The notes under the pieces were generated by a model, which ran no database searches, had not been told where the DNA came from, and saw only the letters and a program-made list of their open reading frames with translations. Made by a program: the position numbers and the translations under genes. From positions 61,080 through 125,079 of the forward strand of contig MPNM01000009.1 of assembly GCA_002239025.1 (NCBI GenBank): DNA of 64,000 nt. Reading direction: 5' to 3'. The DNA is from Chloroflexi bacterium bin125 (GTDB taxonomy: Bacteria > Chloroflexota > Dehalococcoidia > Bin125). Positions 35,083-43,970 of the stretch are shown here, piece by piece; the stretch's first letter is position 1; each line of letters begins with the position of its first letter.

Positions 35083-36581
35083 CTGCGTCCTCCCCGTCCT
35101 CGCCCACTTGAATTGCGGCGCAACGCTTCGAATGCCTGGATCACACGCGGGCGCGTCTCGACCGGATCGATGATGTTGTCGATCGTCGCCATCTGCGCCC
35201 CGCGCCAGGGATTCATGTTGCGACGGAACGGCTCAGCCAGTTCATCGAGCATCCGCCGATGATCGTCCGGTTCGGCCGCGGCCAGCGCCTTGCGATGAAT
35301 CACCGCTGCGCCGCCCTCAGGACCCAGGTAGGCAATCTGCGTCGTCGGCCAGGAGAACGTGATCGCCTCCGGATCGCTGCAACCCATGATGAAATACCCC
35401 ATCCCGATGCCCTTACCCAGCGTGACGCAGACAGTCGGCACCTCTGACTCCATCTTCTCCGAGATGTAGACGGTGGTCTCCGTAAGCAGACCTTTGTGCT
35501 CTTCTTCCTGCGTCGTCATGATTCCGGGAGTGTCACAGAACGTCAGCAACGGCAACGAGAACGTGCGCGCCGTCTTGACCATGCGCCGAGCCTTGATCAA
35601 CGCGTTCATATCGATCGCGCCGCCGCGGACCTTCGGCTGATTGGCCATGATCGCAACCGTGTGGCCGTCAAGCCGAGCGAAACCCGTGACCAAGTTCATG
35701 CCGAACTCGGGCTGCCACTCAAAGAAGCTGTCCCGGTCGACGACTCGCTCAATGATCTTGCGCACCTCGTACGGTCGGTTCGGATACTTCGGCACTAGCG
35801 AGCGCAGCTCTTCGTCACAGCGGTCCCTTGGATCACCGCTCATGATTCTCGGCGCAGATTCAAAGGCATGCCCCGGTAGATAGGAGAAACACTTCCGCAG
35901 CGTCTCCATCGCTTCCGCCTCATCTTCAGCCCGCCGGCAGATCTGACCAGTCAGCTTCGTGTGGACGTCAACGCCGCCCATTTCGTAGAGATCGGGACGC
36001 TTGCCCGTCGCAAATTCGATGATGAACGGACTGACGAATGTCGCCGTCGCACGTGGCGTCATCACCGAGAAGTCGGCCACCGACGCCGCCCAGGGAGCAA
36101 ACGAGTTGCCCAGGATCGCGGTGAACACACCGCCGCGACGAGGCACGCTGGAGCGCGAGCCGACATTCTGACCACCGACCGCAGAGAAACCCGAGGACAT
36201 GATGTGGTCCTCGATCTGTCCGCCCGCGCCCTGGAACAGATAGAACATCGGCAGCGCTGCCTTGTCGACGATGTGCCCCACAGCGCGCATGTTGACGCGA
36301 GAACGCAGGTTGTATGCGCTCGCGCCGCCTGAGTTGTCGTGCGCCTTGTAGAGCACCGGACGACCGTGGATCTCGCCGAAGCCCAGGCGCAAAGGCGTCG
36401 GTCCCAGGCCGTTGCTAAACGCCCACTCGCTGCCCGGATCGAGCAACAGCTTGATTCGCTCGTTGGCGGTCAGCAGTCCGCGCTCGTGCGCCCGTTCTTC
36501 GGCAGCGGGATTGGGTGCAAAGAATGCGGCACGCCGCCGCCGAAGCTCGGCGAGGTGTTCGAGGTCTGCAGTTGTCTTCAT
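35079..36581 (-). CDS. Acyl-CoA carboxylase carboxyltransferase (beta) subunit
   Basis: 500 residues from the ATG at 36581. ERIKLLLDPGSEWAFSNGLGP, FQGAGGQIEDHIMSSG, EFGMNLVTGFARLDGHTVAIMANQP, LLTFCDTPGIMTTQEEE and FSWPTTQIAYLGPEGGAAVI are standard carboxyltransferase blocks. It is coupled to the next carboxyltransferase gene by an ATGA overlap. The two paralogous subunits may form a mixed hexamer. A biotin carboxylase must come from elsewhere, possibly the single-chain enzyme at 21951-25361. Confidence 0.88.
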   Translation of the reverse strand: MKTTADLEHLAELRRRRAAFFAPNPAAEERAHERGLLTANERIKLLLDPGSEWAFSNGLGPTPLRLGFGEIHGRPVLYKAHDNSGGASAYNLRSRVNMRAVGHIVDKAALPMFYLFQGAGGQIEDHIMSSGFSAVGGQNVGSRSSVPRRGGVFTAILGNSFAPWAASVADFSVMTPRATATFVSPFIIEFATGKRPDLYEMGGVDVHTKLTGQICRRAEDEAEAMETLRKCFSYLPGHAFESAPRIMSGDPRDRCDEELRSLVPKYPNRPYEVRKIIERVVDRDSFFEWQPEFGMNLVTGFARLDGHTVAIMANQPKVRGGAIDMNALIKARRMVKTARTFSLPLLTFCDTPGIMTTQEEEHKGLLTETTVYISEKMESEVPTVCVTLGKGIGMGYFIMGCSDPEAITFSWPTTQIAYLGPEGGAAVIHRKALAAAEPDDHRRMLDELAEPFRRNMNPWRGAQMATIDNIIDPVETRPRVIQAFEALRRNSSGRGRGGRR

Positions 36582-36660
36582 GGTTGCCCAGTATGACGTA
36601 TCGATCGCAGCGACCACGGTGAGCACATGAACTCATCCGACCATTACAGACGATCAGAAG

Positions 36661-37491
36661 CTAGATGTCGTCGAGAGTGAGAGGTTGTGGCTGGCTGCCG
36701 TCGATGTCGGTGAAACCAAAGTGCAACGCGAGATCGGCGCTTGTCAGTCGCTGTCCGCTGCGCTCTAGAACAGAAGGATCGGCGGCCAGTGAAGCTATGG
36801 CTCGCCCAGTGAACTGAGGCGATTCGGAGTTGCTCAGATCGAGGAAGTCGCTCGACTGCATCACCGCTTCCGTCCGCACCAGTCCGGGGTAAAGCGAGAC
36901 GACCGCGATCCCGTGTTCGCGCAATTCCCGGGCGCTATCCGCAGTCAGCTTGTCGGTCGCAGCCTTGGACATCCCGTACAGCACATTGCCGCTGTACTTC
37001 TGCGCCGCCCAGAACGAGACATTCACAATCAAACCGCGGCCCGCTGCGAGCATGATCCGCACAGCATGCGCGCTCGCCACGAAATGCGCGCGAACGCCGG
37101 CATCAAACATCGCGTCCCAGCGCCGCAGCGGTTGTTTCCAGAATGGCCGCACCCAGGTGAACTCACCGTTCTCTACCATTCCCTCGTAGCCGCCCCAGAC
37201 GTTGTTGACCAACACATCTAGCGAGCCACTCTGGTCTGCGATCTGCGCGAATGCTCGCGACACTTCGGCGTCTACCGTGTGGTCGCAGCGGACCGGAGTG
37301 ATCTTGCCAACCACGTCAGAAGACAGCGAGAAGTGGGTCTCCATGACGCTGCGCCCGGTCACATAGACCTGTGCGCCCGCCGCTGCGAGCGCCTCTGCAA
37401 TGCCTTTGCCTACGCCGCGACTCCCGCCCGTGACGAGCGCAACCTGATCAACGAGTAATGGAGCGATCACGGCTGGATCAGCCGTTGACAC
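36661..37491 (-). CDS. DHRS1-like short-chain dehydrogenase/reductase
   Basis: About 276 residues from a GTG at 37491 with GGGG five bases upstream; a GTG at 37470 is an alternative. DQVALVTGGSRGVGKGIAEAL is the cofactor loop, VYVTGRS selects NADP, CDHTVDAEV and VLVNNVWGGYEG follow the DHRS1 pattern, and the active site is YGMSK. The usual NNAG is NNVW. The start overlaps the ThuA gene by 14 bp. Confidence 0.85.
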   Translation of the reverse strand: MSTADPAVIAPLLVDQVALVTGGSRGVGKGIAEALAAAGAQVYVTGRSVMETHFSLSSDVVGKITPVRCDHTVDAEVSRAFAQIADQSGSLDVLVNNVWGGYEGMVENGEFTWVRPFWKQPLRRWDAMFDAGVRAHFVASAHAVRIMLAAGRGLIVNVSFWAAQKYSGNVLYGMSKAATDKLTADSARELREHGIAVVSLYPGLVRTEAVMQSSDFLDLSNSESPQFTGRAIASLAADPSVLERSGQRLTSADLALHFGFTDIDGSQPQPLTLDDI

Positions 37492-38296
37492 CAGTTCCCC
37501 AATCGATCGCATTCTTGAGCAACTGCTCGTAAGCATCGGTCTCCCACGGACCGCGGAAACGCAGCGGCACCACGCCGTCGGGTGCGATGCTTTCATGCAC
37601 GGACCGCTGACCGTTGGTCAGGGGCGTGTGACAGTGTCCTGGCGAGATGTACGCCACTTCGCCTTCGCCGACTTTGCGCGCGAAACCCAGCGCATGCGAC
37701 TTGCCGTCGGGCAGCAGTGACAGGTCGCCGCCATAGATCTCGTCGACGTACGGCGGAGAGTCGATGTCTTCCGTGGTCAGCAGCACCTGCGTGTCTGAGT
37801 GGAGGACCTCCACCATGTAGGGCTCATCCTGGACCGGGAAGCTGGTCGGCAAGTTGTAGGTCAACGGGTGATTGTGGTCCTGGACCTTGACGTCCATCTC
37901 GCGGATCGGCGGATGCGTCATGAAGAACCCGCCCAGCGCCTCGTGATAGTCCATCTTGACCAGCCGACGCCGACCATCTTCGCGGCCGATCCGCTCCGCC
38001 TTGCCGCCCGACGACCCGTGCAGCGCCAGCCAGCGACCGCCGTCGCCGACCCAGTCACGGATCACGCCGGTCTGGTACTCGTCGGCGAACGGTCCGGCCA
38101 CGTAACAGATCAGCAGATGCGCATCACGGATCCACTTGTGGCAGTCCGTGAAGTCGCTGCTGACAGTCGTGTGGACATCCTCGTTCGACTGCAACGCCAT
38201 CAAAATGCGCATCCGCGCATAGTCAATGTCGTGCCCCGCATGCTTACCCGGAGGAAATCCCCCAGCAACGACATGGACGCGAATTGGTGTACTCAT
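37478..38296 (-). CDS. ThuA-like (trehalose utilisation family) protein
   Basis: 272 residues. VHVVAGGFPPGKHAGHDIDYARM, CYVAGPFADEYQTGVIRDWV, WLALHGSSGG and FARKVGEGEVAYISPGHCHT follow the ThuA glutamine-amidotransferase-like fold, including the GGGxx...LHGS-type elbow. ThuA in rhizobia helps convert trehalose to 3-ketotrehalose; the role here is unknown. It is followed by the SDR gene with overlapping ends. Confidence 0.83.
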   Translation of the reverse strand: MSTPIRVHVVAGGFPPGKHAGHDIDYARMRILMALQSNEDVHTTVSSDFTDCHKWIRDAHLLICYVAGPFADEYQTGVIRDWVGDGGRWLALHGSSGGKAERIGREDGRRRLVKMDYHEALGGFFMTHPPIREMDVKVQDHNHPLTYNLPTSFPVQDEPYMVEVLHSDTQVLLTTEDIDSPPYVDEIYGGDLSLLPDGKSHALGFARKVGEGEVAYISPGHCHTPLTNGQRSVHESIAPDGVVPLRFRGPWETDAYEQLLKNAIDWGTGVNG

Positions 38297-38391
38297 CGGA
38301 CGCTCCCTCGATCAACTCAACTTGCAGCGATGCTAGCGCCAGCGAACACTAGCCTGCCCAGAGCACAAGAGCGGCAAGAGGAGCAAACACC

Positions 38392-38883
38392 ATGGAACCA
38401 CTGCAACCGATGGCCGAAGCGATCGCCGGACTGCTCCGCGAGCGAGGTGAAACCGTCGCCATTTGCGAGACCACCGCCGGCGGCCTGGTCTCCGCCGCAC
38501 TGCTCTCGATCCCCGGCGCATCGCGCTACTATGCCGGCGCCGCCGTCACGTACACAGGAGTCGCGCGCTCTGCCTTCACCGGGATCAGTCTCGACGACTA
38601 CCCGGGAGTCCGCTCCAGCAGCGAGCCCTACGCCAAAATCATCGCCGAGACCATCCGCGAGCGCCTGGACGCGACCTGGGGCATCGGAGAAACCGGTGCC
38701 GCCGGCCCTGGAGGCAACGTCTACGGAGATGCCTCAGGCCACACCTGCATCGCCATCGCCGGCCCGACCGAATACGTCGAGACACTAGAAACCGGACTCG
38801 AAGACCGAGAAGAAAACATGTGGTTGTTCACTAAGCGAACGCTGGAAGTGTTCGAGGCGGTGCTGCGTGAGGCGTCCGACTGA
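38392..38883 (+). CDS. CinA C-terminal-domain protein (PncC-like)
   Basis: 163 residues with GAGGAG before the ATG. ICETTAGGLVSAALLSIPGASRYYAGAAVTYT and GIGETGAAGPGGN match the CinA amidohydrolase domain that deamidates nicotinamide mononucleotide. In PncC the motif is ES(L/C)TGG with a Ser nucleophile; here it is ETTAGG, with Thr at the nucleophile position. Activity is therefore uncertain. The N-terminal molybdopterin-like domain of full CinA is absent. Confidence 0.82.
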   Translation: MEPLQPMAEAIAGLLRERGETVAICETTAGGLVSAALLSIPGASRYYAGAAVTYTGVARSAFTGISLDDYPGVRSSSEPYAKIIAETIRERLDATWGIGETGAAGPGGNVYGDASGHTCIAIAGPTEYVETLETGLEDREENMWLFTKRTLEVFEAVLREASD

Positions 38884-38894
38884 AACACATAGAT

Positions 38895-38976
38895 CCCAGT
38901 CCCCGCTTCACGCGGGGACCCGCTCGGGCTCCTAGACGCCGTTGAGAACAGGTCCCCGCGTGAAGCGAGGACTGGA
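38895..38976. repeat. Family A palindromes, inverted pair
   Basis: CCCAGTCCCCGCTTCACGCG at 38895 and its inverse GGTCCCCGCGTGAAGCG AGGACTGG at 38951-38975 face each other across a 28-bp spacer. Each is itself a hairpin. The pair lies between the convergent CinA and SMP-30 genes. Confidence 0.82.
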
Positions 38977-38985
38977 GCAAGGATC

Positions 38986-39909
38986 CTACCGAGACCCAGG
39001 CACAATCCCCCGCACCGATGTCTCAATGCTGAACAGGCTTGTCCCGGCTGTCATGAACAGCGTCGAGAAGTCGTCACCGCCGAAGGTCAGATTGGCTGCG
39101 TGCTCGTCCATCTCGAAGACGCCAAGGTACGTCCCATCTGCCGCGTGGGCCGAGACTCCACCCGCGCCCGTCGTCCACAACCGACCATCGCTGTCGACCT
39201 TCATCCCGTCCGGCGCGCCCAGTCGCTCGTCCTTCGACTGGTCGACGAACAGGACGCGGTCTCCGAGCGTGAGGTCGGCATTGACCTCGTAACGCCAGAT
39301 CAGACTTTCCTGCGAGTCGCCGATGTAGAGCTGCGACTCATCAGGGGTCAATGCCAGGCCGTTGGGGTTGGAGAAGCCGCTCGGAGCGACCAGGCTGAGC
39401 GATCCGTCCGTGTCAATCCGGTAGACGCCGCGGAAGTCGAGCTCCGCCTGCTGACCCTCCTGACCAAAACGCGGCGTACGACCGGAATCCATGCCGTAGG
39501 CCGGGTCAGTGAAGAAGATTGCGCCGGAAGTGTGGATGACAAGGTCATTCGGGCTGTTGAGCTGCTTACCGTCCCACGAGTCGGCCAGCGAGGTTTCGCT
39601 TCCGGGCGAGCCGTAGGGCGCGCTCGACACGCGCCGTCCGCCATGCTCGCAGGCGAGCAGGTTGCCGTCGGCGTCGAGCGTCAGCCCGTTCGACCAGCCG
39701 CTTGGCTCGCGGTAGACCGCCGCCTCAGAGTCTCCCGGCCGCCAGATGTGCTGCCGGTTGCCGGGAATGTCGCTGAACACCAGCGCCCCACCAGCAGGCA
39801 AGTCCGCAGCAATCCAGATTGGTCCTTCGATGAAGCCGAACCCTCCACAGAGCCTGGTTTCCTCGCCGACCAGCAAGCCGGAGATTCCGTTGTCGTCTTC
39901 GATGCGCAT
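38986..39909 (-). CDS. SMP-30/gluconolactonase/LRE family lactonase
   Basis: 307 residues from the ATG at 39909 (AGGA 7 bases upstream); a TTG at 39915 is the alternative. GFIEGPIWIA, ACEHGGRRVS, NSPNDLVIHTSGAIFFTDPAYG, FSNPNGLALTPDESQLYIGDS and APDGMKVDSDGRLWTTG are the propeller and divalent-metal motifs of SMP-30 sugar lactonases. It may hydrolyse an aldonolactone. It follows the CapA-like gene by 14 bp. Confidence 0.9.
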   Translation of the reverse strand: MRIEDDNGISGLLVGEETRLCGGFGFIEGPIWIAADLPAGGALVFSDIPGNRQHIWRPGDSEAAVYREPSGWSNGLTLDADGNLLACEHGGRRVSSAPYGSPGSETSLADSWDGKQLNSPNDLVIHTSGAIFFTDPAYGMDSGRTPRFGQEGQQAELDFRGVYRIDTDGSLSLVAPSGFSNPNGLALTPDESQLYIGDSQESLIWRYEVNADLTLGDRVLFVDQSKDERLGAPDGMKVDSDGRLWTTGAGGVSAHAADGTYLGVFEMDEHAANLTFGGDDFSTLFMTAGTSLFSIETSVRGIVPGSR

Positions 39910-39923
39910 CGTCAAATCCTGAT

Positions 39924-41591
39924 CTAGTTCTCGTTCTCAGGGATGGTAGCCGCAGGCGCAGAACGAGCGGGCAATCGATCGGTGGCGTTCCAGATTCGAT
40001 TCATAATCGGCCGGCCCTCGCCCGCAGGATCGACGAACTCAGGCCGATAGAACCAGGGCAACTGAGGCGAGTGCGCGCGAATCACCACCGGGCGAATCCG
40101 GTAACCAATCAGGCGGTCCTTGGTGAAACCCAGTTCCATCAGCATCCCCTGCGTCGTCGCGATTGACCAGTTCTGATCGAAGACGAAGTTGCCGAACGAG
40201 TAAGCCACGAGCTGGTCGCCGAAGTGCTCGATCGCCTGGACCCAATGGGGATGGTTACCAAACAGGAACGTCGCACCGGCGTCCATCGCGACCCCGGCCA
40301 GGTCTCGCTGATATGCGACCGGATCGGCGACGTACTCAACGCCCCAGTTGGCCCCAACCAGCACATGATCAGCGAGTTTGCTCGCGGCGCTGATATCTCT
40401 GCGGACATATTCCGCCACCAGCGGCGCCGTGCCGGGCTGATCCTCCTCGGCGTGATACCAGGGCGCGATGATGTCATAGCCCAGAAAGGCAAACGTCACA
40501 TCGCCCTGCTCGGTGCGTACATTGACCAGCGCCGGCTCGCGCGCAGCCTGCAGACTTTCGCCGGCTCCTGCAGTAACGATCCCCAGTCCATGCAGGCGGT
40601 CGAGCGTCTCGTACAAGGCCGCCACTCCGGAGCAGCCACCCCAGCAGTCCATCATGTGATTGCCGATCGTCAGCACGACGTCGATCCCGGCATTGGCGAT
40701 TGCCGGGGCAGCCCGGTGACTGCCGGTGAAGACCACGGTCTCGACGCACGGAGTCAGATCCTGAGTCTGAATCAGCGGATGCTCCAGCGGTGCGACCGCA
40801 ATATCGGCATCAATCAGCACATCGCGGACGCCGTCGAACATCACCTCATAGTCGTTGAGATTTGCCATCACGTGATTCGAACAGCGCACCGGGATCAGCT
40901 CTCCGGTCATAGCCATACCGACAGGGTCGAACCGATCGGCCACCTGAGTTCGCCGCTCTGCGAGGCGTTGGACAGCCTCCTGCGGCGTCCGTGCGCGCAC
41001 CCAGCGCACTTGACGCAGCGGAGACTGTCGCGCCGGGTCCTGGTACGGATCGTGCCCATTGACCGTCAATGCCAACACGCCGACCTCAAGCCGTTCCGGC
41101 TCAATCAGCGCGAACGCCCCGGGCGTTCTGGCCACTCGCTCTGTCAACTCATCCTCAGGTACGAACTCAACCGCTAGCTCGACAAACGGGATACCAAGCG
41201 CCTCACCGATCGCGCCTGCCTGCGAGATCGGAAGGATGACCGTGAGCGGTTGCTCGCTGCCGCCCAGCTCGGACCAATCCAGCACCTCACCACGAAGCAC
41301 CCGCCGCACTTCTCCGAAGCTGAGATCCAGCACATCACGTCGTTGATCGGTAATCGCCGCCCATCGCCCGATGACAAGCATGCGCGAGCAGGGCATGGGC
41401 TCGACCGAGATCAGTTGCGCCTCTGCAGAGTCCTCTTCAACGCAGTCCAGAGGACTTGGAGACGTGATCACGGACGCGACGCCTGGCTCGGTCGTTGCCT
41501 CCAGCGCTGTGCCCAGCCCAGACGCCTGGCCAACAACCACAGCGAACAGCGAGGCGGCGAAGACGACCAGTAGCCGTCGAATCATGCTCAT
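39924..41591 (-). CDS. Secreted PstS-like domain fused to CapA-type metallophosphoesterase
   Basis: 555 residues from the ATG at 41591, giving a signal peptide (MIRRLLVVFAASLFAVVVG). Residues about 40-225 resemble a phosphate-binding-protein-like domain (DLSFGEVRRVLRGEVLDWSEL, LTVILPISQAG). Residues about 225-520 are the PGA_cap/CapA domain (YEVMFDGVRDVLIDADIAVA, IDVVLTIGNHMMD, AGATFLFGNHPHWVQ, AYSFGNFVFDQ). Usual metal-site residues differ: TGE for TGD and NWGVEY for HWGxEY. Poly-gamma-glutamate or another anionic polymer may be the target. The first domain could instead sense a ligand. Confidence 0.8.
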   Translation of the reverse strand: MSMIRRLLVVFAASLFAVVVGQASGLGTALEATTEPGVASVITSPSPLDCVEEDSAEAQLISVEPMPCSRMLVIGRWAAITDQRRDVLDLSFGEVRRVLRGEVLDWSELGGSEQPLTVILPISQAGAIGEALGIPFVELAVEFVPEDELTERVARTPGAFALIEPERLEVGVLALTVNGHDPYQDPARQSPLRQVRWVRARTPQEAVQRLAERRTQVADRFDPVGMAMTGELIPVRCSNHVMANLNDYEVMFDGVRDVLIDADIAVAPLEHPLIQTQDLTPCVETVVFTGSHRAAPAIANAGIDVVLTIGNHMMDCWGGCSGVAALYETLDRLHGLGIVTAGAGESLQAAREPALVNVRTEQGDVTFAFLGYDIIAPWYHAEEDQPGTAPLVAEYVRRDISAASKLADHVLVGANWGVEYVADPVAYQRDLAGVAMDAGATFLFGNHPHWVQAIEHFGDQLVAYSFGNFVFDQNWSIATTQGMLMELGFTKDRLIGYRIRPVVIRAHSPQLPWFYRPEFVDPAGEGRPIMNRIWNATDRLPARSAPAATIPENEN

Positions 41592-41912
41592 CTCGGATCG
41601 ACCAGGCAGTAGATCTCGCCGCCAGCGGACCCGCTGACGGCTCAGAAACACACGCATTTGACCGTCTCCGGCCACCCCTGCACGACAGCCTAACCGCGAC
41701 CGGACCTGTCTCGGTCATCGAACAGCCATTCGGTACATCACAGCCGATCCCTGGTGAGATGAAGTGCTACTCCTGCCATTCGTAAGCATTCACCAGGTTC
41801 ATAACACCGTTATGATATTGATTATGACAAGTGATAGCCCTCACCCAATCCTGGTTGGCCTTGGTTGGTGCGTCGGGCAACTCGGTAAGCAAATCGGTAG
41901 GCGAGGTTGACC
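41592..41912. other. Divergent intergenic region between CapA-like and deacetylase genes
   Basis: A 321-bp gap between two divergent exported-protein genes. Positions 41640-41760 show nothing recognisable. The AT-rich part at 41780-41840 carries the inverted repeat described separately and probably the promoter of the deacetylase gene. Confidence 0.55.
41799..41815. promoter_or_regulatory. 7-bp inverted repeat, operator-like
   Basis: TCATAAC-ACC-GTTATGA is a perfect inverted repeat with a 3-base spacer in an AT-rich stretch, about 98 bases before the deacetylase start. The symmetry and position suit a dimeric regulator. No regulator gene is adjacent. Confidence 0.4.
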
Positions 41913-43937
41913 ATGCTTGCCGGAGCAATCGCGCTGGCCGGACTGGTCTTGATGCTGAACTGGAATCTGCCGGTCAGCTCTCCACCTGCCGATCTCCTTC
42001 CTCCAGACACTCTGGTCGTCCGTCCGCTACACGAGGGCATCGTCGAGGTCGACTGGAACGACGTCGCAGGCGCCGACCGCTACTCGATGCAGGTCTGGCG
42101 TCCGACCGGTTGGACCGATACCGCCGATCCTCAACTGGGGATCAACGAGTCGCTAAGCGGATCGCGCGCGATTCTCGCCAACATGCCCAATGGCACCACG
42201 TTCGACACCTTCCGCGTCCGTGCCGGCATCTGCGGTCGCTGGTCAGAGTGGTCTCAGGCCGGCCGTCATCTATCGAGCTACGGCATGGACTGGCGGGGAT
42301 ACCCAGAGCCGACCAATGAAGTTGCAGGGGCTGAGGCGATCGACTCCAGGGTGATCTGGTCAGGCCATTTGTCGGTTGGCACGACCCAACGCCAACCGCA
42401 CGACATGGGCTACTCGTCCGACGACAGCATTGGCTGGCTGGCGCCGAATGAGTTCACGCTCGAGGGCGTGCGCTACCGAGTCCTGCGCGCGCTGCAACGC
42501 GAGGAGGGGTTCTTCGTCGACTTGCAGGGAGAGGCTCCGTCGAGCTTCGAGTTCAGGTTGAGCGTGGAGAACGTGCAGGGTGAGCGAATCGCCGACCTGT
42601 CGTCGTGCGACAGCATCCGCGTGCGAGGCTCATCCGGCGAGCGGCTCCTCTGGCTCGGTGCGGATACCTCGTGGAAGGTAGGTTCGCTGGCCAGGCTGAG
42701 CATCAGCCGCGAGCAGCCGCTTGCGACGACCCAGGTTGACACGCTGCTCTGGCCAACTCCCAGGCTGACCGCCGACTTTGGGCGTGTACCGGAACAGCAT
42801 TCTGGCGAAGAGTTCTCAGTCAACGTCCGTTTCAGCGAACCGGTCAGCTTTAGCGCCGACTCGATTGGCGTCACTTCCGGAGCCGTGACCTCGGTGACGC
42901 CGGTTGACGGCCAACCGAACACCTGGCGGGTCGGGATCACGCCGGACAGTCGGCGCAGTGTCCGCATCCGCCTGTTAGGCGCGGCGACCTGCGCCGACCC
43001 AACCGCCATTTGCACGCAGCAACACGTGCGGCTATCTGATCCGGTCGATTCGACCATCCCTGGTCCACCGATCACGGCGCGCTTCCTCGACGTGCCTGAA
43101 CACCACAGTGGCCTCGAGCAGATCAAGTACCTGGTTGAGTTCAGCGAGCCGCTGCTGACCAGCACAAGAGACCTCAACGATCGAGCGTTCGACGCAGTCG
43201 GCGGTCAGATCACGACGATCCGCCGCGTCGACAGCCGCACGGATCTCTGGGAAGTCACGGCGGTCGCCGATTCCACCGATCCACTGCAGATCAACCTCAA
43301 TCCGTCGATCGTCTGTCGAGGTTCACTCAGTGGCTGCACCGACGACCTGTTGCGCATCGCACAACCACAAGCACTAACAATCCCGCCGGCAAAACTGCAT
43401 CTGACCTTCGACGATGGCCCGCACCCGCTCTACACACCGCAAATCCTCGACATCCTTGCTCACTACAACGCGCGAGCCACGTTCTTTGTCATTGGCCAGC
43501 TCGCCGCGTACTACCCAGACCTGATCAAACGCATCGTCGACGAGGGACACACGCTAGCCAACCACACGTGGAACCACGACATGTTGCCCAATCTGACGCC
43601 GGAAGAGATGCAAGAGACCATCAGCCGCACTCGGGCAATGCTCGGCGAACATCACACACCGTGTCTGCGGCCGCCGAATTACAGCATCGATAGCGACTCG
43701 GCTCAACGCCTGGAAGCCATGGGCATCAGGTTGGTCATGGGTACCGTGCGCTCGGGAGACTGGAGCCAGCCTGGCGCCGATGTGATCGTCTGGCGAATCC
43801 TCCAGGGCGCAGCACCCGACGCCGTCATCGTCCTGCACGACGGCGGAGGCGACCGCAGCCAGACTGTCGAAGCCCTGCGCTCGGTCCTCTATGAGCTACG
43901 AAACCACAACTACTCCTACGAACCGGTCTGCGAATAG
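41913..43937 (+). CDS. Polysaccharide deacetylase (CE4) with N-terminal anchor and Ig-like repeats
   Basis: 674 residues from the ATG at 41913, which has GAGG 6 bases upstream. A hydrophobic N-terminal anchor (residues 1-20) is followed by a fibronectin-III-like segment (about 30-120). Two related Ig-like repeats follow at about 285-375 and 380-475; each starts with a (T)A(D/R)F...VPE(Q/H)HSG pattern. The NodB domain fills about 478-670 with LTFDDGPHPLYTPQI (Asp-Asp), NHTWNHDML (His-x3-His), LRPPNY and VLHDGGG. It probably removes acetyl groups from peptidoglycan or surface glycan outside the membrane. Confidence 0.9.
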   Translation: MLAGAIALAGLVLMLNWNLPVSSPPADLLPPDTLVVRPLHEGIVEVDWNDVAGADRYSMQVWRPTGWTDTADPQLGINESLSGSRAILANMPNGTTFDTFRVRAGICGRWSEWSQAGRHLSSYGMDWRGYPEPTNEVAGAEAIDSRVIWSGHLSVGTTQRQPHDMGYSSDDSIGWLAPNEFTLEGVRYRVLRALQREEGFFVDLQGEAPSSFEFRLSVENVQGERIADLSSCDSIRVRGSSGERLLWLGADTSWKVGSLARLSISREQPLATTQVDTLLWPTPRLTADFGRVPEQHSGEEFSVNVRFSEPVSFSADSIGVTSGAVTSVTPVDGQPNTWRVGITPDSRRSVRIRLLGAATCADPTAICTQQHVRLSDPVDSTIPGPPITARFLDVPEHHSGLEQIKYLVEFSEPLLTSTRDLNDRAFDAVGGQITTIRRVDSRTDLWEVTAVADSTDPLQINLNPSIVCRGSLSGCTDDLLRIAQPQALTIPPAKLHLTFDDGPHPLYTPQILDILAHYNARATFFVIGQLAAYYPDLIKRIVDEGHTLANHTWNHDMLPNLTPEEMQETISRTRAMLGEHHTPCLRPPNYSIDSDSAQRLEAMGIRLVMGTVRSGDWSQPGADVIVWRILQGAAPDAVIVLHDGGGDRSQTVEALRSVLYELRNHNYSYEPVCE

Positions 43938-43970
43938 GCGCGTCGGCGAGTCCTTTCCGCGATCCTGTGC

